64,000 nucleotides of DNA from Xenorhabdus lircayensis (GCF_016306625.1 NZ_JACOII010000006.1:1-64000), one strand, 5' to 3'; shown: positions 36,581-47,541, counted from the stretch's first letter. Notes: a model not told the origin generated them from the letters alone. Numbers and translations: made by a program.

Positions 36581-37102
36581 ATGGCGATTATTCTTGGTAT
36601 TGACCCCGGTTCCAGAGTCACGGGGTATGGCGTTATCCGCCAGCAGGGACGACAACTTATTTATCTTGGTAGCGGTTGTATTCGAACAAAAGTAGATGAC
36701 TTACCCGGTCGTTTGCAGAGGATATATGCCGGAGTTACCGAAATCATCACTCAATTCCAGCCCGATGCTTTTGCAATAGAGCAGGTTTTCATGGCGAAAA
36801 ATCCAGATTCGGCCTTGAAATTGGGACAGGCGCGTGGTGTGGCGATAGTCGCTGCGGCGAATCAGTCTATTCCCGTATTTGAATATGCAGCCCGCCAGGT
36901 TAAACAGACCGTGGTCGGTACGGGAGCAGCCGAAAAAAGTCAGATTCAGCACATGGTACGTTCGATGTTGAAATTGTCTGCTAATCCGCAGGCTGATGCT
37001 GCCGATGCTCTGGCCATCGCTATTACGCATTGTCATCTCAGTCAAAATCTACTGCGGGTAGGTGATGCTCGGTTAAATTTAACGCGAGGTCGTCTGAAAT
37101 AG
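36581..37102 (+). CDS. ruvC: Holliday junction resolvase RuvC
   Basis: 173 residues, RNase H-like endonuclease that cuts Holliday junctions symmetrically. Acidic catalytic residues are recognisable: Asp8 (ILGIDPGSR), the Glu in FAIEQVFMA, and the pair in [12 protein letters not shown]. Works with RuvAB, whose genes follow after 79 bases. Confidence 0.97.
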   Translation: MAIILGIDPGSRVTGYGVIRQQGRQLIYLGSGCIRTKVDDLPGRLQRIYAGVTEIITQFQPDAFAIEQVFMAKNPDSALKLGQARGVAIVAAANQSIPVFEYAARQVKQTVVGTGAAEKSQIQHMVRSMLKLSANPQADAADALAIAITHCHLSQNLLRVGDARLNLTRGRLK

Positions 37103-37181
37103 TTGATACTGGATATACGTCCAGCTTTTTTTGTGCTATAAGCTAGCGGAACGATTTATTTTTATTTTCAGGGGGTAAACA

Positions 37182-37799
37182 GTGATAGGGCGTTTGAGAG
37201 GAACCGTGTTGGAAAAACAGCCACCGTTGGTTTTATTGGAAACTAATGGTGTCGGTTATGAAGTTCATATGCCAATGACCTGTTTTTATGAACTGCCTGA
37301 AATTGGCCAAGAAGCTATTCTATTTACACAATTTATTGTGCGTGAAGATGCTCAGTTATTATACGGTTTCAATGACAAACAAGAACGTGCGCTTTTCCGT
37401 GAACTGATTAAGGTGAATGGCGTCGGGCCGAAATTGGCTCTGGCGATCCTTTCTGGCATGTCCGCCCAGCAATTTGTGACAGCCATTGAGCAGGAAGCCA
37501 TTGCTTCTTTGGTCAAATTGCCGGGAGTCGGCAAAAAAACAGCTGAAAGGTTAGTCGTAGAAATGAAAGATCGCTTTAAGGGGCTTAATGGCGATCTGTT
37601 TAATCAAAGTAGTGACATTAATTTACCTACAGCCACCAAACAGACGAATTCCGATGCTGATATTGAAGCTGAAGCAGCGGCGGCACTGGTTTCTCTGGGA
37701 TATAAACCTCAAGAAGCCAGTCGAATGGTGAGCAAGGTAGCTAAACCGGGCGCAGATTGTGAAACCCTTATTCGAGAAGCGCTTCGTGCGGCTTTATAA
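37182..37799 (+). CDS. ruvA: Holliday junction DNA helicase subunit RuvA
   Basis: 205 residues with a GTG start at 37182 (AGGGGG site). RuvA binds the four-way junction and loads RuvB. Visible: N-terminal OB fold [17 protein letters not shown], the two helix-hairpin-helix motifs ([19 protein letters not shown] and [20 protein letters not shown]), and C-terminal domain III ([19 protein letters not shown]) that contacts RuvB. Confidence 0.97.
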   Translation: MIGRLRGTVLEKQPPLVLLETNGVGYEVHMPMTCFYELPEIGQEAILFTQFIVREDAQLLYGFNDKQERALFRELIKVNGVGPKLALAILSGMSAQQFVTAIEQEAIASLVKLPGVGKKTAERLVVEMKDRFKGLNGDLFNQSSDINLPTATKQTNSDADIEAEAAAALVSLGYKPQEASRMVSKVAKPGADCETLIREALRAAL

Positions 37800-37815
37800 T
37801 TGCAGGAGTTAAGTG

Positions 37816-38826
37816 ATGATTGAAGCTGACCGTCTGGTTTCAGCAGAAGTTCTGCAAGATGATGAAGCCGTTGATCGCGCTATTCGGCCGAAGTTTCTAT
37901 CTGAATATGTTGGGCAACCTCACGTTTGTGAGCAGATGGAAATTTTTATCCAAGCGGCTCGGCAACGTGGCGATGCATTGGATCACTTATTGATTTTTGG
38001 TCCTCCTGGATTGGGTAAGACCACGCTGGCAAATATTGTTGCGAATGAAATGGGCGTTAATCTCCGCACAACATCGGGGCCAGTACTGGAAAAGGCGGGG
38101 GATCTCGCTGCCATGCTTACCAATCTGGAACCGCATGATGTGTTGTTCATCGATGAAATCCACCGTTTATCGCCGGTTGTGGAAGAAATACTCTATCCCG
38201 CAATGGAAGATTATCAACTGGATATCATGATCGGGGAAGGGCCAGCCGCTCGCTCAATCAAGATTGATCTCCCTCCTTTTACGCTGGTTGGTGCTACCAC
38301 TCGCGCAGGTTCTTTAACCTCACCATTGCGTGATCGATTCGGGATCGTACAACGCCTTGAATTTTATAATGTCGATGATTTACAGAGCATAGTTTCCCGT
38401 AGTGCTCACTATATGGGATTAGCTATCTCAGAAGATGGGGCAAGACAAATCGCAGTGCGTTCCCGTGGTACTCCCCGTATTACAAATCGCTTGCTGCGCC
38501 GTGTGCGTGATTTTGCTCAGGTAAAAGGCGACGGTTCAGTGAATGGTAATATTGCAGAGCAAGCCCTTAATATGCTGAACGTGGATTCGGCCGGGTTTGA
38601 TTATCTTGATCGCAAGTTGCTGGTTGCCATTATTGATAAGTTTATGGGCGGTCCTGTTGGGGTGGATAACTTAGCTGCGGCGATTGGTGAAGAACGGGAA
38701 ACCATAGAAGACGTACTGGAACCTTTTCTGATCCAACAAGGATTTATTCAGCGCACACCTCGAGGGCGAATTGCAACCAACCACGCCTATCGGCATTTTG
38801 GGCTGAGTAAAGAAAGCGAATCATAG
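37816..38826 (+). CDS. ruvB: Holliday junction branch migration ATPase RuvB
   Basis: 336 residues from ATG 37816 (AGGAG at 37804-37808; a GTG at 37813 is in frame). AAA+ motor that drives branch migration. Walker [12 protein letters not shown], Walker [10 protein letters not shown], sensor 1 GATTRAG, arginine finger PLRDRFG, and a C-terminal winged-helix domain ending [17 protein letters not shown]. It follows ruvA by 16 bases. Confidence 0.98.
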   Translation: MIEADRLVSAEVLQDDEAVDRAIRPKFLSEYVGQPHVCEQMEIFIQAARQRGDALDHLLIFGPPGLGKTTLANIVANEMGVNLRTTSGPVLEKAGDLAAMLTNLEPHDVLFIDEIHRLSPVVEEILYPAMEDYQLDIMIGEGPAARSIKIDLPPFTLVGATTRAGSLTSPLRDRFGIVQRLEFYNVDDLQSIVSRSAHYMGLAISEDGARQIAVRSRGTPRITNRLLRRVRDFAQVKGDGSVNGNIAEQALNMLNVDSAGFDYLDRKLLVAIIDKFMGGPVGVDNLAAAIGEERETIEDVLEPFLIQQGFIQRTPRGRIATNHAYRHFGLSKESES

Positions 38827-38902
38827 TGATTCTGATATACCTGCTCCGGTTAATTGCAAGCTGGATGTACCTCTCTTTTTTCCAAATCGAAATGTCAGAT
38901 TG

Positions 38903-38924
38903 AGAGCCTAATGGTATAGGCTCT
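38903..38924 (+). terminator. hairpin downstream of ruvB
   Basis: 8-bp stem AGAGCCTA (38903-38910) / TAGGCTCT (38917-38924), loop ATGGTA, 77 bases after the ruvB stop. No T run follows, so termination strength is doubtful. Confidence 0.4.
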
Positions 38925-38992
38925 GAGTCTGAACGACTACACATGAATGAGGCTGCGTTTCCCCTTTCGGCCACGTATTCCGTTGATGTGGC

Positions 38993-39648
38993 TTAAGCAT
39001 AATATTCTCTTTCTATGAAAGTGCCGATGACCTTGTCATGTATTTTGGGTGACTTTGAATAACCCAATGTCTTATGATTAAGCCGCTTGATTCGGTTACA
39101 CAAAGTCAAATTTTCAGGCTCGATACGTTGTGTGATACTTTTCTCTGTGAGGTTCCGACTGGTCGGTAATTGCTTGTAAGCACTGAAATTATCTGTACAC
39201 CAGAAGACAACGTTGAATTTTGGCAACTTTTTTAGCAATTTCTTCAGTGTGTTCTTGCTCCGCTTTCCGAAGGCATGGGCGACGAGCCGCCTCAGACTAG
39301 GCTCCCAGGCATACCATAGCCAGCGTGGGGAAAGTTTTTTTGGGTGCGAACGACAGCATTAATGCTGATATGTAATGCTCGGCTGTGTCACGGATCCCCG
39401 CGTTATTCATGGCAAGATCAACAAACTGTTCTTTTATGCCTGCCTGACAAGCATGATAGCTATAGTCGAGTTGGAAGGTGCGACAGCAGGACAGATAATG
39501 ATAACGCTGGGACCCCCTTTACCAGTACCAGTTTCCTCTCGTCTTTTGTTTGGTTGCAAAATCGACATTTAACATCGACCGTTGCTATTATAAGCTCTTT
39601 TGTAAAAAATGAGGATTGTACACAAAGAACAATGTATTGAATATACAA
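38993..39648 (-). pseudogene. IS1-family transposase, frameshifted remnant (insA/insB)
   Basis: Translating the minus strand in changing frames recovers most of an IS1 element. Near 39550-39600: ATVDVKCRFCNQTKDERKLV (InsA zinc-finger start, with its ATG changed to ATA). Then CRTFQLDYSYHACQAGIKEQ and AMNNAGIRDTAEHY (InsA, second frame). Then SPRWLWYAWEPSLRRLVAHA and VVFWCTDNFSAYKQLP (InsB catalytic half, third frame) to the stop at 38993. At least two frameshifts and the lost start make it inactive. The terminal inverted repeats were not found. It lies between ruvB and a broken thioesterase gene. Confidence 0.85.
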
Positions 39649-39731
39649 CCTTTGATTGCGTTGGTGGAGGAACAGCTACGCCATGGCAATATGTATATCG
39701 ACAAATGATTTTAGAAATACAGGAGTGTAGT

Positions 39732-40498
39732 TTGAAAAATAACAAATTATTTATTATACCCAAATCGATCAGCAGGCCGAGGCTGAGAGTGTTCTGTTTC
39801 CCATACGCAGGGGGATCTGCACATACTTATCTTGATTGGGTGGAACATTTTAGTGATGACATTGAAATTGTTGCTGTTCAGCCGCCAGGGCGGACAACTA
39901 GAATTGGCGAAACCCTGTATGAAGATTTGCATTCGCTGGTCGATGAGTTAATGATCCACGCCGCATTTATCACGCAGATCCCCTACGTTTTTATTGGACA
40001 TAGTTTGGGATGCCGGGTGGCATTTGAACTTGCTTGTCAATTGCAATCCTGTGCTTATCCTGTTCCTGCGCATTTCTTCGCGTCAGGGTGTCCAGCACCG
40101 CATTTGAAAGATAATAGCCCTATACCTACAACTTACCTCGTGATAAATTTATCCGTGAGTTACAGAAAATGAATGGCACCACTGATGAGGTGCTGTTGAA
40201 TAACGAACTTATGAATATGGTGTTGCCTGTTTTAAGAGCCGACTTTAAAATGGCCGAAACCTATCAGGCGGAGCGATTCATCCTGAAAAGTCCGATAACT
40301 GTTTTAAGCGGTGATTCTGATCCAGATATTAAACCGATTGAACTCCATGTCTGGTCAGAATTATCCAACGAAGATTTAACGATAGAATATATTCCAGGGG
40401 ATCCTCATACCCATCGTCAGGTCAATCCGGAATATTCCCAAATCGGTGAGGTAGGTAAGGGGAATATCAAAAAAGGGTTACAATTATTTAAATTATAA
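39732..40498 (+). pseudogene. type II thioesterase, frameshifted
   Basis: Starts with TTG 39732 (AGGAG at 39721-39725). First frame to 40172: RLRVFCFPYAGGSAHTYLDW, VAVQPPGRTTR, and the serine motif FIGHSLGCRVAFELA. Second frame, 40169-40498 but readable from about 40125 (YNLPRDKFIRELQKMNGTTD): catalytic Asp region VLSGDSDPDIKP and His region PGDPHTHRQVNPE. The two halves join into one GrsT-like alpha/beta hydrolase of about 255 residues with a single-base frameshift near 40115-40130. Type II thioesterases clear stalled intermediates from non-ribosomal peptide or polyketide assembly lines. No synthetase gene remains here, so this looks like a leftover of a lost cluster. Confidence 0.8.
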
Positions 40499-40548
40499 CC
40501 CTCGTTAGTTGTATAAATAATCTATACCTAATTGATTTTGCGTTGTAG

Positions 40549-41340
40549 CTAAAAATTAGCTCTCGCCTTACACGTTAAACTCAATGCAAATAACATAGCC
40601 GAACAAAGCACAACAGAAGGCCCCGCTGGTGTGTTATAAAATGCCGATAAAGTTAATCCTCCCGTGACAGAAAACATACCGACAAAAATTGCAAAAACGG
40701 CCATTTGCTCAGGAGTGCGCGAGAAGCGGCGGGCGGTAGCGGCCGGGATAATCAGCAGGGAAGTAATAATTAACGCCCCGACGAATTTCATTGCCAGCCC
40801 AATGGTCAATGCTGTCACTAACATCAGCAGTACACGCAGGCGCTGAATTTTAATGCCATCGACAAACGCCAGATCTTGGCTAACTGTCATCGATAGCAGA
40901 GCGCGCCATTGCCATGTCAGCAATCCAGTAACAATCGCGACACCTGTTGCAATCAGCCAGATATCTTCATAAGTGACAGACAGGAGATCACCAAATAAAT
41001 AAGCCATCATATCGACTCGTACACTGGTCATAAAGCTGACGACAACTAAACCCAGTGATAACGCACTGTGAGCCAGAATGCCCAGCAGTGTATCTACTGC
41101 CAATTGTGGGCGTTTTTCCAGCCAAACTAAAATGATGGCCAATATCAGTGTAACTGCAATAACAGCATAAAATGGATTCACATTCAGTAAGAAACCAAAT
41201 GCAACACCGAGCAATGATGAGTGTGCCAGCGTGTCACCAAAATAGGACATTCTGCGCCAAACGACAAAAGAACCGAGAGGCCCTGCAGCAATTGCCAATA
41301 AAATACCAGCCAGCCAGCCGGGAAGTAATAACTCAATCAT
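40549..41340 (-). CDS. znuB: zinc ABC transporter, membrane subunit
   Basis: 263 residues with about eight membrane helices, ABC-3 family. Starts [20 protein letters not shown], then [23 protein letters not shown], the family signature. Together with ZnuC and ZnuA it imports zinc under scarcity. It overlaps znuC by four bases. Confidence 0.96.
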   Translation of the reverse strand: MIELLLPGWLAGILLAIAAGPLGSFVVWRRMSYFGDTLAHSSLLGVAFGFLLNVNPFYAVIAVTLILAIILVWLEKRPQLAVDTLLGILAHSALSLGLVVVSFMTSVRVDMMAYLFGDLLSVTYEDIWLIATGVAIVTGLLTWQWRALLSMTVSQDLAFVDGIKIQRLRVLLMLVTALTIGLAMKFVGALIITSLLIIPAATARRFSRTPEQMAVFAIFVGMFSVTGGLTLSAFYNTPAGPSVVLCSAMLFALSLTCKARANF

Positions 41341-42086
41341 CGACGTGGTTCTCCATCGCTTTTCAAAATAACTTTCCCTTTCAGATCATGATGATGATTG
41401 TGGTGATGACGGTAGACCGCCAGTTGCTCTGCACCATGACGCCCAAACATTGCGATGAATTCTGGATGCATTGACACTACTTCTGGTGTACCAGAACAGC
41501 AAATGTGTTGATTAAGGCATAAAACTTCGTCTGTTTTCGCCATCACTAAGTGCAGGTCATGGGATACCATAAGTACAGCGCAATTAAGCTCTGTTCTGAT
41601 TTGATCAATCAAATCGTAGAGTGCCAGTTGGCCGTTGACATCGACACCTTGTGTTGGTTCATCAAGAACCAGAAGCTGAGGATGATTGAGCAAGGCTCTG
41701 GCAAGTAACACTCGCTGGGTTTCTCCACCTGACAGCTTCTGCATGGGTTGCGCCAATAAATGTGCCGCCTTGACCCGATTTAATACCGGCATGATATCTG
41801 CTGATTTCACGTTGGGTCTTAGCATCATGAAACGCTTAACCGTCAGAGGGAGAGTGGGATCAAGGTTAAGCTTCTGCGGAACATAACCAATTTTCAACGC
41901 AGAGCTATGTTCGATAGTGCCCGAAGTGGGCTGGACTAAGCCAAGAACGACACGAACCAGCGTTGATTTTCCTGCCCCGTTCGGGCCAATTAGCGTCAGG
42001 ATTTTTCCTTGCTTGAGGTTGAAAGAAATATTTTTTAATACCTTGCGGTTACCAAACTCAACCGTAATATTTTTTAGGGTAATCAT
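41337..42086 (-). CDS. znuC: zinc ABC transporter, ATPase subunit
   Basis: 249 residues from ATG 42086; the frame is open to 42140, but that would start inside the Zur operator, and the chosen start aligns with E. coli ZnuC. Walker [14 protein letters not shown], signature [17 protein letters not shown], Walker [13 protein letters not shown], switch His in [10 protein letters not shown]. The C-terminus has the His-rich [13 protein letters not shown] typical of ZnuC. Divergent from znuA with shared Zur control. Confidence 0.95.
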   Translation of the reverse strand: MITLKNITVEFGNRKVLKNISFNLKQGKILTLIGPNGAGKSTLVRVVLGLVQPTSGTIEHSSALKIGYVPQKLNLDPTLPLTVKRFMMLRPNVKSADIMPVLNRVKAAHLLAQPMQKLSGGETQRVLLARALLNHPQLLVLDEPTQGVDVNGQLALYDLIDQIRTELNCAVLMVSHDLHLVMAKTDEVLCLNQHICCSGTPEVVSMHPEFIAMFGRHGAEQLAVYRHHHNHHHDLKGKVILKSDGEPRR

Positions 42087-42120
42087 AATTGACGTGTTAA
42101 AAGTGTCTTGCAGAATCATT

Positions 42121-42143
42121 GAAATGTAATAGTATAACATTAC
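42121..42143. promoter_or_regulatory. Zur operator in the znuC-znuA intergenic region
   Basis: GAAATGTAATAGTATAACATTAC is a near-palindrome (19 to 23 bases in two halves GAAATGTAAT and GTATAACATTAC) matching the enteric Zur box. Placed between the divergent genes, it lets Zn-Zur repress both. Confidence 0.8.
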
Positions 42144-42171
42144 TCAATTTGCTGCATGGAATATTTATATT

Positions 42172-43128
42172 ATGTTACACAAACCACAGAAATACGCGCA
42201 TAAATTTTTTCGTAAAATCGCGCTAGTTACCGCACTAGTGGCAGGAGTGAATTGCTCTGCACAGGCAGATGTTGTCACAACTATTCGTCCATTGGGTTTT
42301 ATTGCTGCGGCCATTGCTGATGGTGTAACAAATACTCAGGTGCTTTTGCCTGATGGTGCTTCACCACATGATTATGCTTTACGGCCTTTGGATGTCCGGA
42401 AAATCAATCAGGCTGATTTGGTTGTCTGGATTGGCCCAGATATGGAAACATTTTTGGCGAAGCCGATAGCTAAAATTGAACGGAATAAACAACTGGCATT
42501 GGCTGGATTATCCACAATTAAGCCATTCTTGTTGAAGAATAGTGAAGATGATAATGATTTAAGTGAATCGAATCAGCATAAACATGAAACTGATCACGAA
42601 CTTCACCATCACGGTGAATATAATATGCATGTTTGGCTTTCTCCAGAAATTGCAGAGAAAGCGGCTCAGGCAATATATGATCAACTTGTTGAGCAGTACC
42701 CTCAACAAAAGCAACAATTAGAAGTAAACCTACGTAAATTCAATGGACAGCTTGCACAAACTGATAAGAATATTGCTAGTATTTTAAAACCTGTGCGGGA
42801 ACAGGGATATTTCGTTTTTCATGACGCATATGGCTATTTTGAAAAACATTATCGATTAGCGCCACTGGGGGTTTTTACGGTCAATCCTGAAATACAGCCC
42901 GGAGCGCAAAAATTACACTACATACGAACACAATTGGTTGAGCAGAAAGTGAAATGTATTTTTGCTGAACCTCAATTCAGGCCAGCCGTTATTCATGCTG
43001 TAGCAAAAGGTACTGATGTACGTATCGGAATACTTGACCCTTTGGGAAGTGGCATCGTATTGAATAAAGACAGCTATATGAAATTTATAACTCAGTTGTC
43101 AGGACAATATGCGAGCTGCCTGAATTAG
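42172..43128 (+). CDS. znuA: zinc ABC transporter, periplasmic binding protein
   Basis: 318 residues with a signal peptide cleaved near NCSAQA-DVV (about residue 32). Cluster A-I solute binding protein: VVTTIRPLGFIAAAIADGV, DGASPHDYALRP (zinc-ligand His), the His/Asp-rich loop HKHETDHELHHHGEY (about 139-153), NMHVWLSPE, and FHDAYGYFEKHY. It binds periplasmic zinc and hands it to ZnuBC. Divergent from znuCB across the Zur box. Confidence 0.95.
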   Translation: MLHKPQKYAHKFFRKIALVTALVAGVNCSAQADVVTTIRPLGFIAAAIADGVTNTQVLLPDGASPHDYALRPLDVRKINQADLVVWIGPDMETFLAKPIAKIERNKQLALAGLSTIKPFLLKNSEDDNDLSESNQHKHETDHELHHHGEYNMHVWLSPEIAEKAAQAIYDQLVEQYPQQKQQLEVNLRKFNGQLAQTDKNIASILKPVREQGYFVFHDAYGYFEKHYRLAPLGVFTVNPEIQPGAQKLHYIRTQLVEQKVKCIFAEPQFRPAVIHAVAKGTDVRIGILDPLGSGIVLNKDSYMKFITQLSGQYASCLN

Positions 43129-43148
43129 TACAATAAGGAATTTTATTA

Positions 43149-44462
43149 GTGCAGCAGATAGCTAAAACTATCATTTTGGTATACAACAACCTGCCCAAAC
43201 CACACAAGATCATGCTTGGATCTTTAACGTTAGTCACTTTGGCTGTCGCCGTGTGGAGGCCGGTTATTTACCATGAGAGAGAAGAACGGGCAGGTAACAT
43301 TATTCTCACTACTCCCAATAGTATCCCTGATGCGACAGATGATGCCGTCGGGGATGCTAATGAGCAGTTCCCCGATGAGGGAATTGGAGATGAAGAGAGC
43401 GGTTCTGATGCAACAGCAAATGTTCCCCATCAATATGTTGTTTCCAATGGTGATACTTTAAGTTCGGTTCTAACTCAGTTTGGGATTGACTCCTCTGATG
43501 TAGCCTTGTTGGCGAATCAATATAGGGCATTGCGTAATTTAGGCATCGGTCAGTCATTATCATGGAGCATTGATGAGAATGGTAATTTAAAAACGTTGAC
43601 GTGGAGTGTATCACGCCGTGAAACCCGCACTTATATCCGTGAAGGGGATACTTTCAACGAAACGAAAGAATTCCAGAAAGGGGAATGGAAAAATAGTATT
43701 ATTGCGGGCACCGTCGATGGCAGTTTTAATGGTAGTGCTCTTATCTCTGGATTAACTAGCGGTGAAGCCAGAGAAGTGACAAAAGCGCTGCAATGGCAGA
43801 TAGACTTCCGTAAATTACGTAAAGGCGATCGTTTTTCTGTGCTGATGTCCCGTGAAATGCTTGATGGAAAAAGTGAACAGAGCCAGTTGTTGGGCGTTCG
43901 TTTGCAAAGTGGCGGAAATGATTATTATGCCTTCCGTGCCGATGATGGCCGTTTTTATGATAGTAATGCTTCTGGGCTGGAACGTGGTTTCTTGCGTTTT
44001 CCGACAACTAAACAGTTCAGAGTATCATCTTCGTTTAATCCACACCGCTTAAATCCGGTAACCGGGCGGATCACCGCACATAAAGGGGTTGATTTTGCTA
44101 TGCCCATAGGAACCCCAGTTCTTGCAGTAGGTGATGGAGAAGTGATTGTATCCAAATTTGATGGAGCGGCAGGTAATTTCATCGCTATCCGGCACGGTCG
44201 CCAATATACCACTCGATACATGCATTTGAGAAAACTATTGGTAAAACCAGGCCAGAAAGTGAAACGAGGTGAACGGATTGCGTTATCAGGAAGCACAGGT
44301 CGTTCAACGGGTCCACATTTACATTTTGAATTCTGGGATAACCAGCAACCTGTTAATCCACTCACTGCAAAATTACCGCGTTCTGGTGGGTTAAGCGGCA
44401 AAGAACGGACCGAATATATAGCAATGGTTAAGGATATTAGACCTCAATTATTGCTAGATTGA
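43149..44462 (+). CDS. mepM: murein DD-endopeptidase MepM
   Basis: 437 residues with a GTG start at 43149. One N-terminal membrane anchor (about 19-38), an acidic linker, a LysM/OapA-type domain around HQYVVSNGDTLSSVL, and a C-terminal M23 (LytM) peptidase with HKGVD (His311, Asp315) and HLHFEFW (His390, His392), so all zinc ligands are present. It cleaves D-Ala-mDAP crosslinks so the wall can expand. It lies right after znuA as in E. coli. Confidence 0.95.
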   Translation: MQQIAKTIILVYNNLPKPHKIMLGSLTLVTLAVAVWRPVIYHEREERAGNIILTTPNSIPDATDDAVGDANEQFPDEGIGDEESGSDATANVPHQYVVSNGDTLSSVLTQFGIDSSDVALLANQYRALRNLGIGQSLSWSIDENGNLKTLTWSVSRRETRTYIREGDTFNETKEFQKGEWKNSIIAGTVDGSFNGSALISGLTSGEAREVTKALQWQIDFRKLRKGDRFSVLMSREMLDGKSEQSQLLGVRLQSGGNDYYAFRADDGRFYDSNASGLERGFLRFPTTKQFRVSSSFNPHRLNPVTGRITAHKGVDFAMPIGTPVLAVGDGEVIVSKFDGAAGNFIAIRHGRQYTTRYMHLRKLLVKPGQKVKRGERIALSGSTGRSTGPHLHFEFWDNQQPVNPLTAKLPRSGGLSGKERTEYIAMVKDIRPQLLLD

Positions 44463-44488
44463 ATGCACAGTCGTTCGATTATAGACAG

Positions 44489-44533
44489 ACACAAAAGCGG
44501 ATGATTGATATCATCCGCTTTTGTGTTATTTTT
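44489..44533 (+). terminator. strong terminator after mepM
   Basis: Perfect 17-bp stem ACACAAAAGCGGATGAT (44489-44505) / its complement (44510-44526), loop TGAT, then TATTTTTTG. Confidence 0.92.
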
Positions 44534-44585
44534 TGTTGGAAACTTGCGTTTTGAAAGCGAATATCGGAATCATCAGAGTTAGCTC

Positions 44586-45554
44586 ATGAATAAAGAGAAA
44601 GATACAGATAGTAAATTGGGATATGTCCCTAGGTTTCATCGCTCTTATTTGCATCCTCGCTATTGGGGGCTTTGGGCTGGTATGGGAGTATTGGCCGGAT
44701 TAGCTTATATCCCAGTAAAATGGCGTGATCCATTGTTAGCCAAGATAGGTGTTTGGGCGGGTAGAAAAGCGAAAAGTGCTCGCCGCAGGGCAAAAATCAA
44801 TTTAATTTATTGCTTTCCTGAGTTAACGGAACAACAGCGCGAAGACTTGATTGACAGAATGTTTGCCAGTGCGCCCCAGTCATTTGTCATGCTGGTGGAG
44901 CTTTGCCTGAAAGGCGCTGAAGAAACGTTGAAGCGCACTCAGTGGCACGGTGAGGAAATTTTTCATACATTAAAAGCACAAGGGAAAAATGTCATCCTAA
45001 TGGTTCCTCACGGGTGGGCAATTGATATTCCTGCCATGCTTTTGTCAGCACGTGGTTACAAAATATCAGGTATGTTTAACCATCAGAGCAATCCTGTCGC
45101 TGATTATTTGTGGAATAAAGCTCGCCAACACTTTGGTGGACGTTTGCATTCCCGTGATGCAGGAATTAAACCCTTTATTGCATCGGTACGTGAGGGCTTT
45201 TGGGGATATTATTTACCCGATCAGGATCATGGTGAAGAACACAGCGAATTTGTCGATTTTTTTGCCACTTACAAAGCAACACTGCCTGCGGTCGGTCGTC
45301 TAATGAAAGTTTGCCGCGCAGCCGTTGTTCCACTATTTCCGGTCTACAATTGCCAAACCCATCAATTGGATATTTATATTCGTCCACCAATGGACGATAT
45401 TGCAGGGCAGGATGATGTTTATATTGCCCGTCGCATGAATGAGGAATTAGAGGATTTGGTTAGGCCTAATCCTGAACAATATACTTGGATCTTAAAATTG
45501 CTCAAGACGCGGAAAGAAGGAGATATTGAGCCTTATAAAAGAAAGGATCTTTGA
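44586..45554 (+). CDS. lpxM: lauroyl-Kdo2-lipid IVA myristoyltransferase
   Basis: 322 residues, LpxL/LpxM/HtrB family acyltransferase adding the last secondary acyl chain to lipid A. N-terminal membrane segment (about 30-48), FHRSYLHPRYWGLWAG, the H-x4-D/E-type motif region VILMVPHGWAIDIPA, SGMFNHQSNPVAD, and YYLPDQDHGEEHSEFVDFF. Length matches E. coli LpxM (MsbB). Inner membrane, active site cytoplasmic. Conserved mepM-lpxM neighbourhood. Confidence 0.94.
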   Translation: MNKEKDTDSKLGYVPRFHRSYLHPRYWGLWAGMGVLAGLAYIPVKWRDPLLAKIGVWAGRKAKSARRRAKINLIYCFPELTEQQREDLIDRMFASAPQSFVMLVELCLKGAEETLKRTQWHGEEIFHTLKAQGKNVILMVPHGWAIDIPAMLLSARGYKISGMFNHQSNPVADYLWNKARQHFGGRLHSRDAGIKPFIASVREGFWGYYLPDQDHGEEHSEFVDFFATYKATLPAVGRLMKVCRAAVVPLFPVYNCQTHQLDIYIRPPMDDIAGQDDVYIARRMNEELEDLVRPNPEQYTWILKLLKTRKEGDIEPYKRKDL

Positions 45555-46098
45555 TTGAACGTATGATGTGCTTGCTATTGCACTGAAAGTGCAAATTTAT
45601 TGGGTATAAAGATATATCATACTCTATGATTTTAATCATCTCCCCCTAATGAATAATTGTTTTTTGATTAGTGGGAGAATTTTTTCAGGCACCAAAAGTT
45701 ACATTTGCGTAATAAGTTTTTAAATTATACTGCTATAATTTATCTTGTATTTTTCAATAAATTACCTGCTCCACAGTAGGGGTTTAAAATCATTGTCTAT
45801 TATTGAATCATAATTATTTCCTTTGACACTAACATATTTATCACATGCGGATATAGTACCGTTTGGTTCCAGAGTAATGATTTCTTGAATGTTTACTTTG
45901 TCTCGTTAGAGAGGATTTATATATCTTAATACACTTAAAGAAATTATACTCCACATGGATCATATTGATGAAACCTTCTCAAATTATTCCGGTAGATTTT
46001 AATTTCATATGATTAAAGGCATGATGCGAGGTGGTTATTGTGGTAAGAATAGGGCGGTGATACCACAGCCCTACATTATTTCTATATTCTATTGATCA
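45555..46098. other. intergenic region between lpxM and pykA with a possible gene scrap
   Basis: 544 bases between convergent genes. A small hairpin TTGCACT/AGTGCAA (45578-45594) follows lpxM. On the minus strand about 45916-45773 reads VNIQEIITLEPNGTISACDK and continues for about 25 codons to a stop; it has coding-like codon use but no start and an upstream stop, so it may be the tail of a decayed gene. Otherwise AT-rich with nothing recognised. Confidence 0.45.
46050..46073 (-). terminator. pykA terminator
   Basis: Stem TAGGGC/GCCCTA (46050-46055, 46068-46073) enclosing a partly paired GGTG...CACC type loop, followed on the minus strand by TTCTTACC. 25 bases after the pykA stop. Confidence 0.6.
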
Positions 46099-47541
46099 TT
46101 ATTCTACTTCAAGTACGCGACAAGTATTGGTACTGCCAATAGTTCCCATCTGATCGCCCTGAGTCACCAGCACCAAATCCCCAGAGATGAGATAGCCTTT
46201 ATCGCGCAGGCGATTCACTGCTTCGTTTGCAGCTGCGATCCCATCAGTGTGCGAGCTACAATAAACTGGCGTTACACCACGGTAAAGGGCAGTTCGGTTT
46301 AAAGTCGATTCATGGCGTGACATGGAGAAGATAGGCAGACCAGAACTAATGCGAGACATCATGCGAGCCGTGCGGCCTGATTCGGTCATCGCAATAATTG
46401 CCTTGACGCCTTTCAGGTGGTTGGCAGCATACATGGTGGACATTGAAATAGCTTCTTCAATGCTATCGAATGTAATATTCAAGCGATGTTTAGAAACATT
46501 GATGCTTGGCATTTTTTCTGCCCCCAGACAGACTTGCGCCATAGCCGCAATGGTTTCTGCTGGATATTGACCTGCCGCAGTTTCGGCAGAGAGCATAACG
46601 GCATCAGTACCATCCAGCACCGCATTGGCGACATCCATCACTTCAGCGCGGGTTGGCATTGGATTGGTTATCATAGATTCCATCATTTGCGTGGCAGTAA
46701 TCACGACACGATTCAGTTGACGGGCACGGCGAATCAGCTTTTTCTGTACGCCGACCAGTTCAGGATCACCGATTTCAACACCTAGATCACCGCGGGCGAC
46801 CATGACAACATCGGCCGCCAGAATGATTTCATCGATGATTTCATCACTACTGACAGCTTCTGCACGCTCAACTTTGGCGACGATTTGCGTTTCACAACCA
46901 GCATCGCGTGCAAGGCGGCGAGCGTAATTCAGATCTTCACCTGAACGCGGGAAAGAAACAGCAAGATAATCAACACCAATTTTGGCCGCTGTGATGATAT
47001 CTTCTTTATCTTTTGCCGTCAGTGCTTCGGCTGATAATCCACCACCTAGTTTATTGATGCCCTTATTGTTGGAAAGTGGACCTCCTACAGTCACTTCCGT
47101 GAAGACTTTCATGCCCTGAACATCCAGGACTTTCAATTGAACCCGCCCGTCATCCAATAGCAGGATATCACTGGTCGTAACATCAGCCGGTAGACCTTTA
47201 TAGTCGATACCGACTTTTTCTTTATCTCCTTCTCCTTTACCCAGATTGGCATCCAGCAGGAATTTATCCCCAATATTCAGGAATATTTTGCCCTCTTTAA
47301 AAGTGGATACGCGTATTTTGGGCCCTTGAAGATCACCGAGAATGGCAACGTTGCAGCCCAAGCGGGCAGCGATTTCGCGCACTTTATTAGCACGTTGGAT
47401 ATGATCTTCCGCAGTACCATGAGAAAAATTAAGGCGGACGACGTTAGCTCCCGCGCTGATAACTTTTTCTAGATTGTTGTCACGATCTGTAGCCGGGCCA
47501 AGTGTAGTGACGATCTTTGTTCTTCTGAGCCGTCTGGACAT
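46099..47541 (-). CDS. pykA: pyruvate kinase II
   Basis: 480 residues. Catalyses phosphoenolpyruvate + ADP to pyruvate + ATP. Signatures: [22 protein letters not shown], the metal/substrate region [27 protein letters not shown], and [11 protein letters not shown]. The PykA (AMP-activated) isozyme is indicated by its place beside hexR and zwf, as in E. coli. GGAG precedes the start on the minus strand. Confidence 0.97.
   Translation of the reverse strand: MSRRLRRTKIVTTLGPATDRDNNLEKVISAGANVVRLNFSHGTAEDHIQRANKVREIAARLGCNVAILGDLQGPKIRVSTFKEGKIFLNIGDKFLLDANLGKGEGDKEKVGIDYKGLPADVTTSDILLLDDGRVQLKVLDVQGMKVFTEVTVGGPLSNNKGINKLGGGLSAEALTAKDKEDIITAAKIGVDYLAVSFPRSGEDLNYARRLARDAGCETQIVAKVERAEAVSSDEIIDEIILAADVVMVARGDLGVEIGDPELVGVQKKLIRRARQLNRVVITATQMMESMITNPMPTRAEVMDVANAVLDGTDAVMLSAETAAGQYPAETIAAMAQVCLGAEKMPSINVSKHRLNITFDSIEEAISMSTMYAANHLKGVKAIIAMTESGRTARMMSRISSGLPIFSMSRHESTLNRTALYRGVTPVYCSSHTDGIAAANEAVNRLRDKGYLISGDLVLVTQGDQMGTIGSTNTCRVLEVE

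Noticed and set aside
39460-39648. 62-codon minus-strand ORF taken as a separate gene
   Set aside because: Its C-terminal two thirds are the InsA start of the IS1 remnant, so it belongs to that pseudogene.
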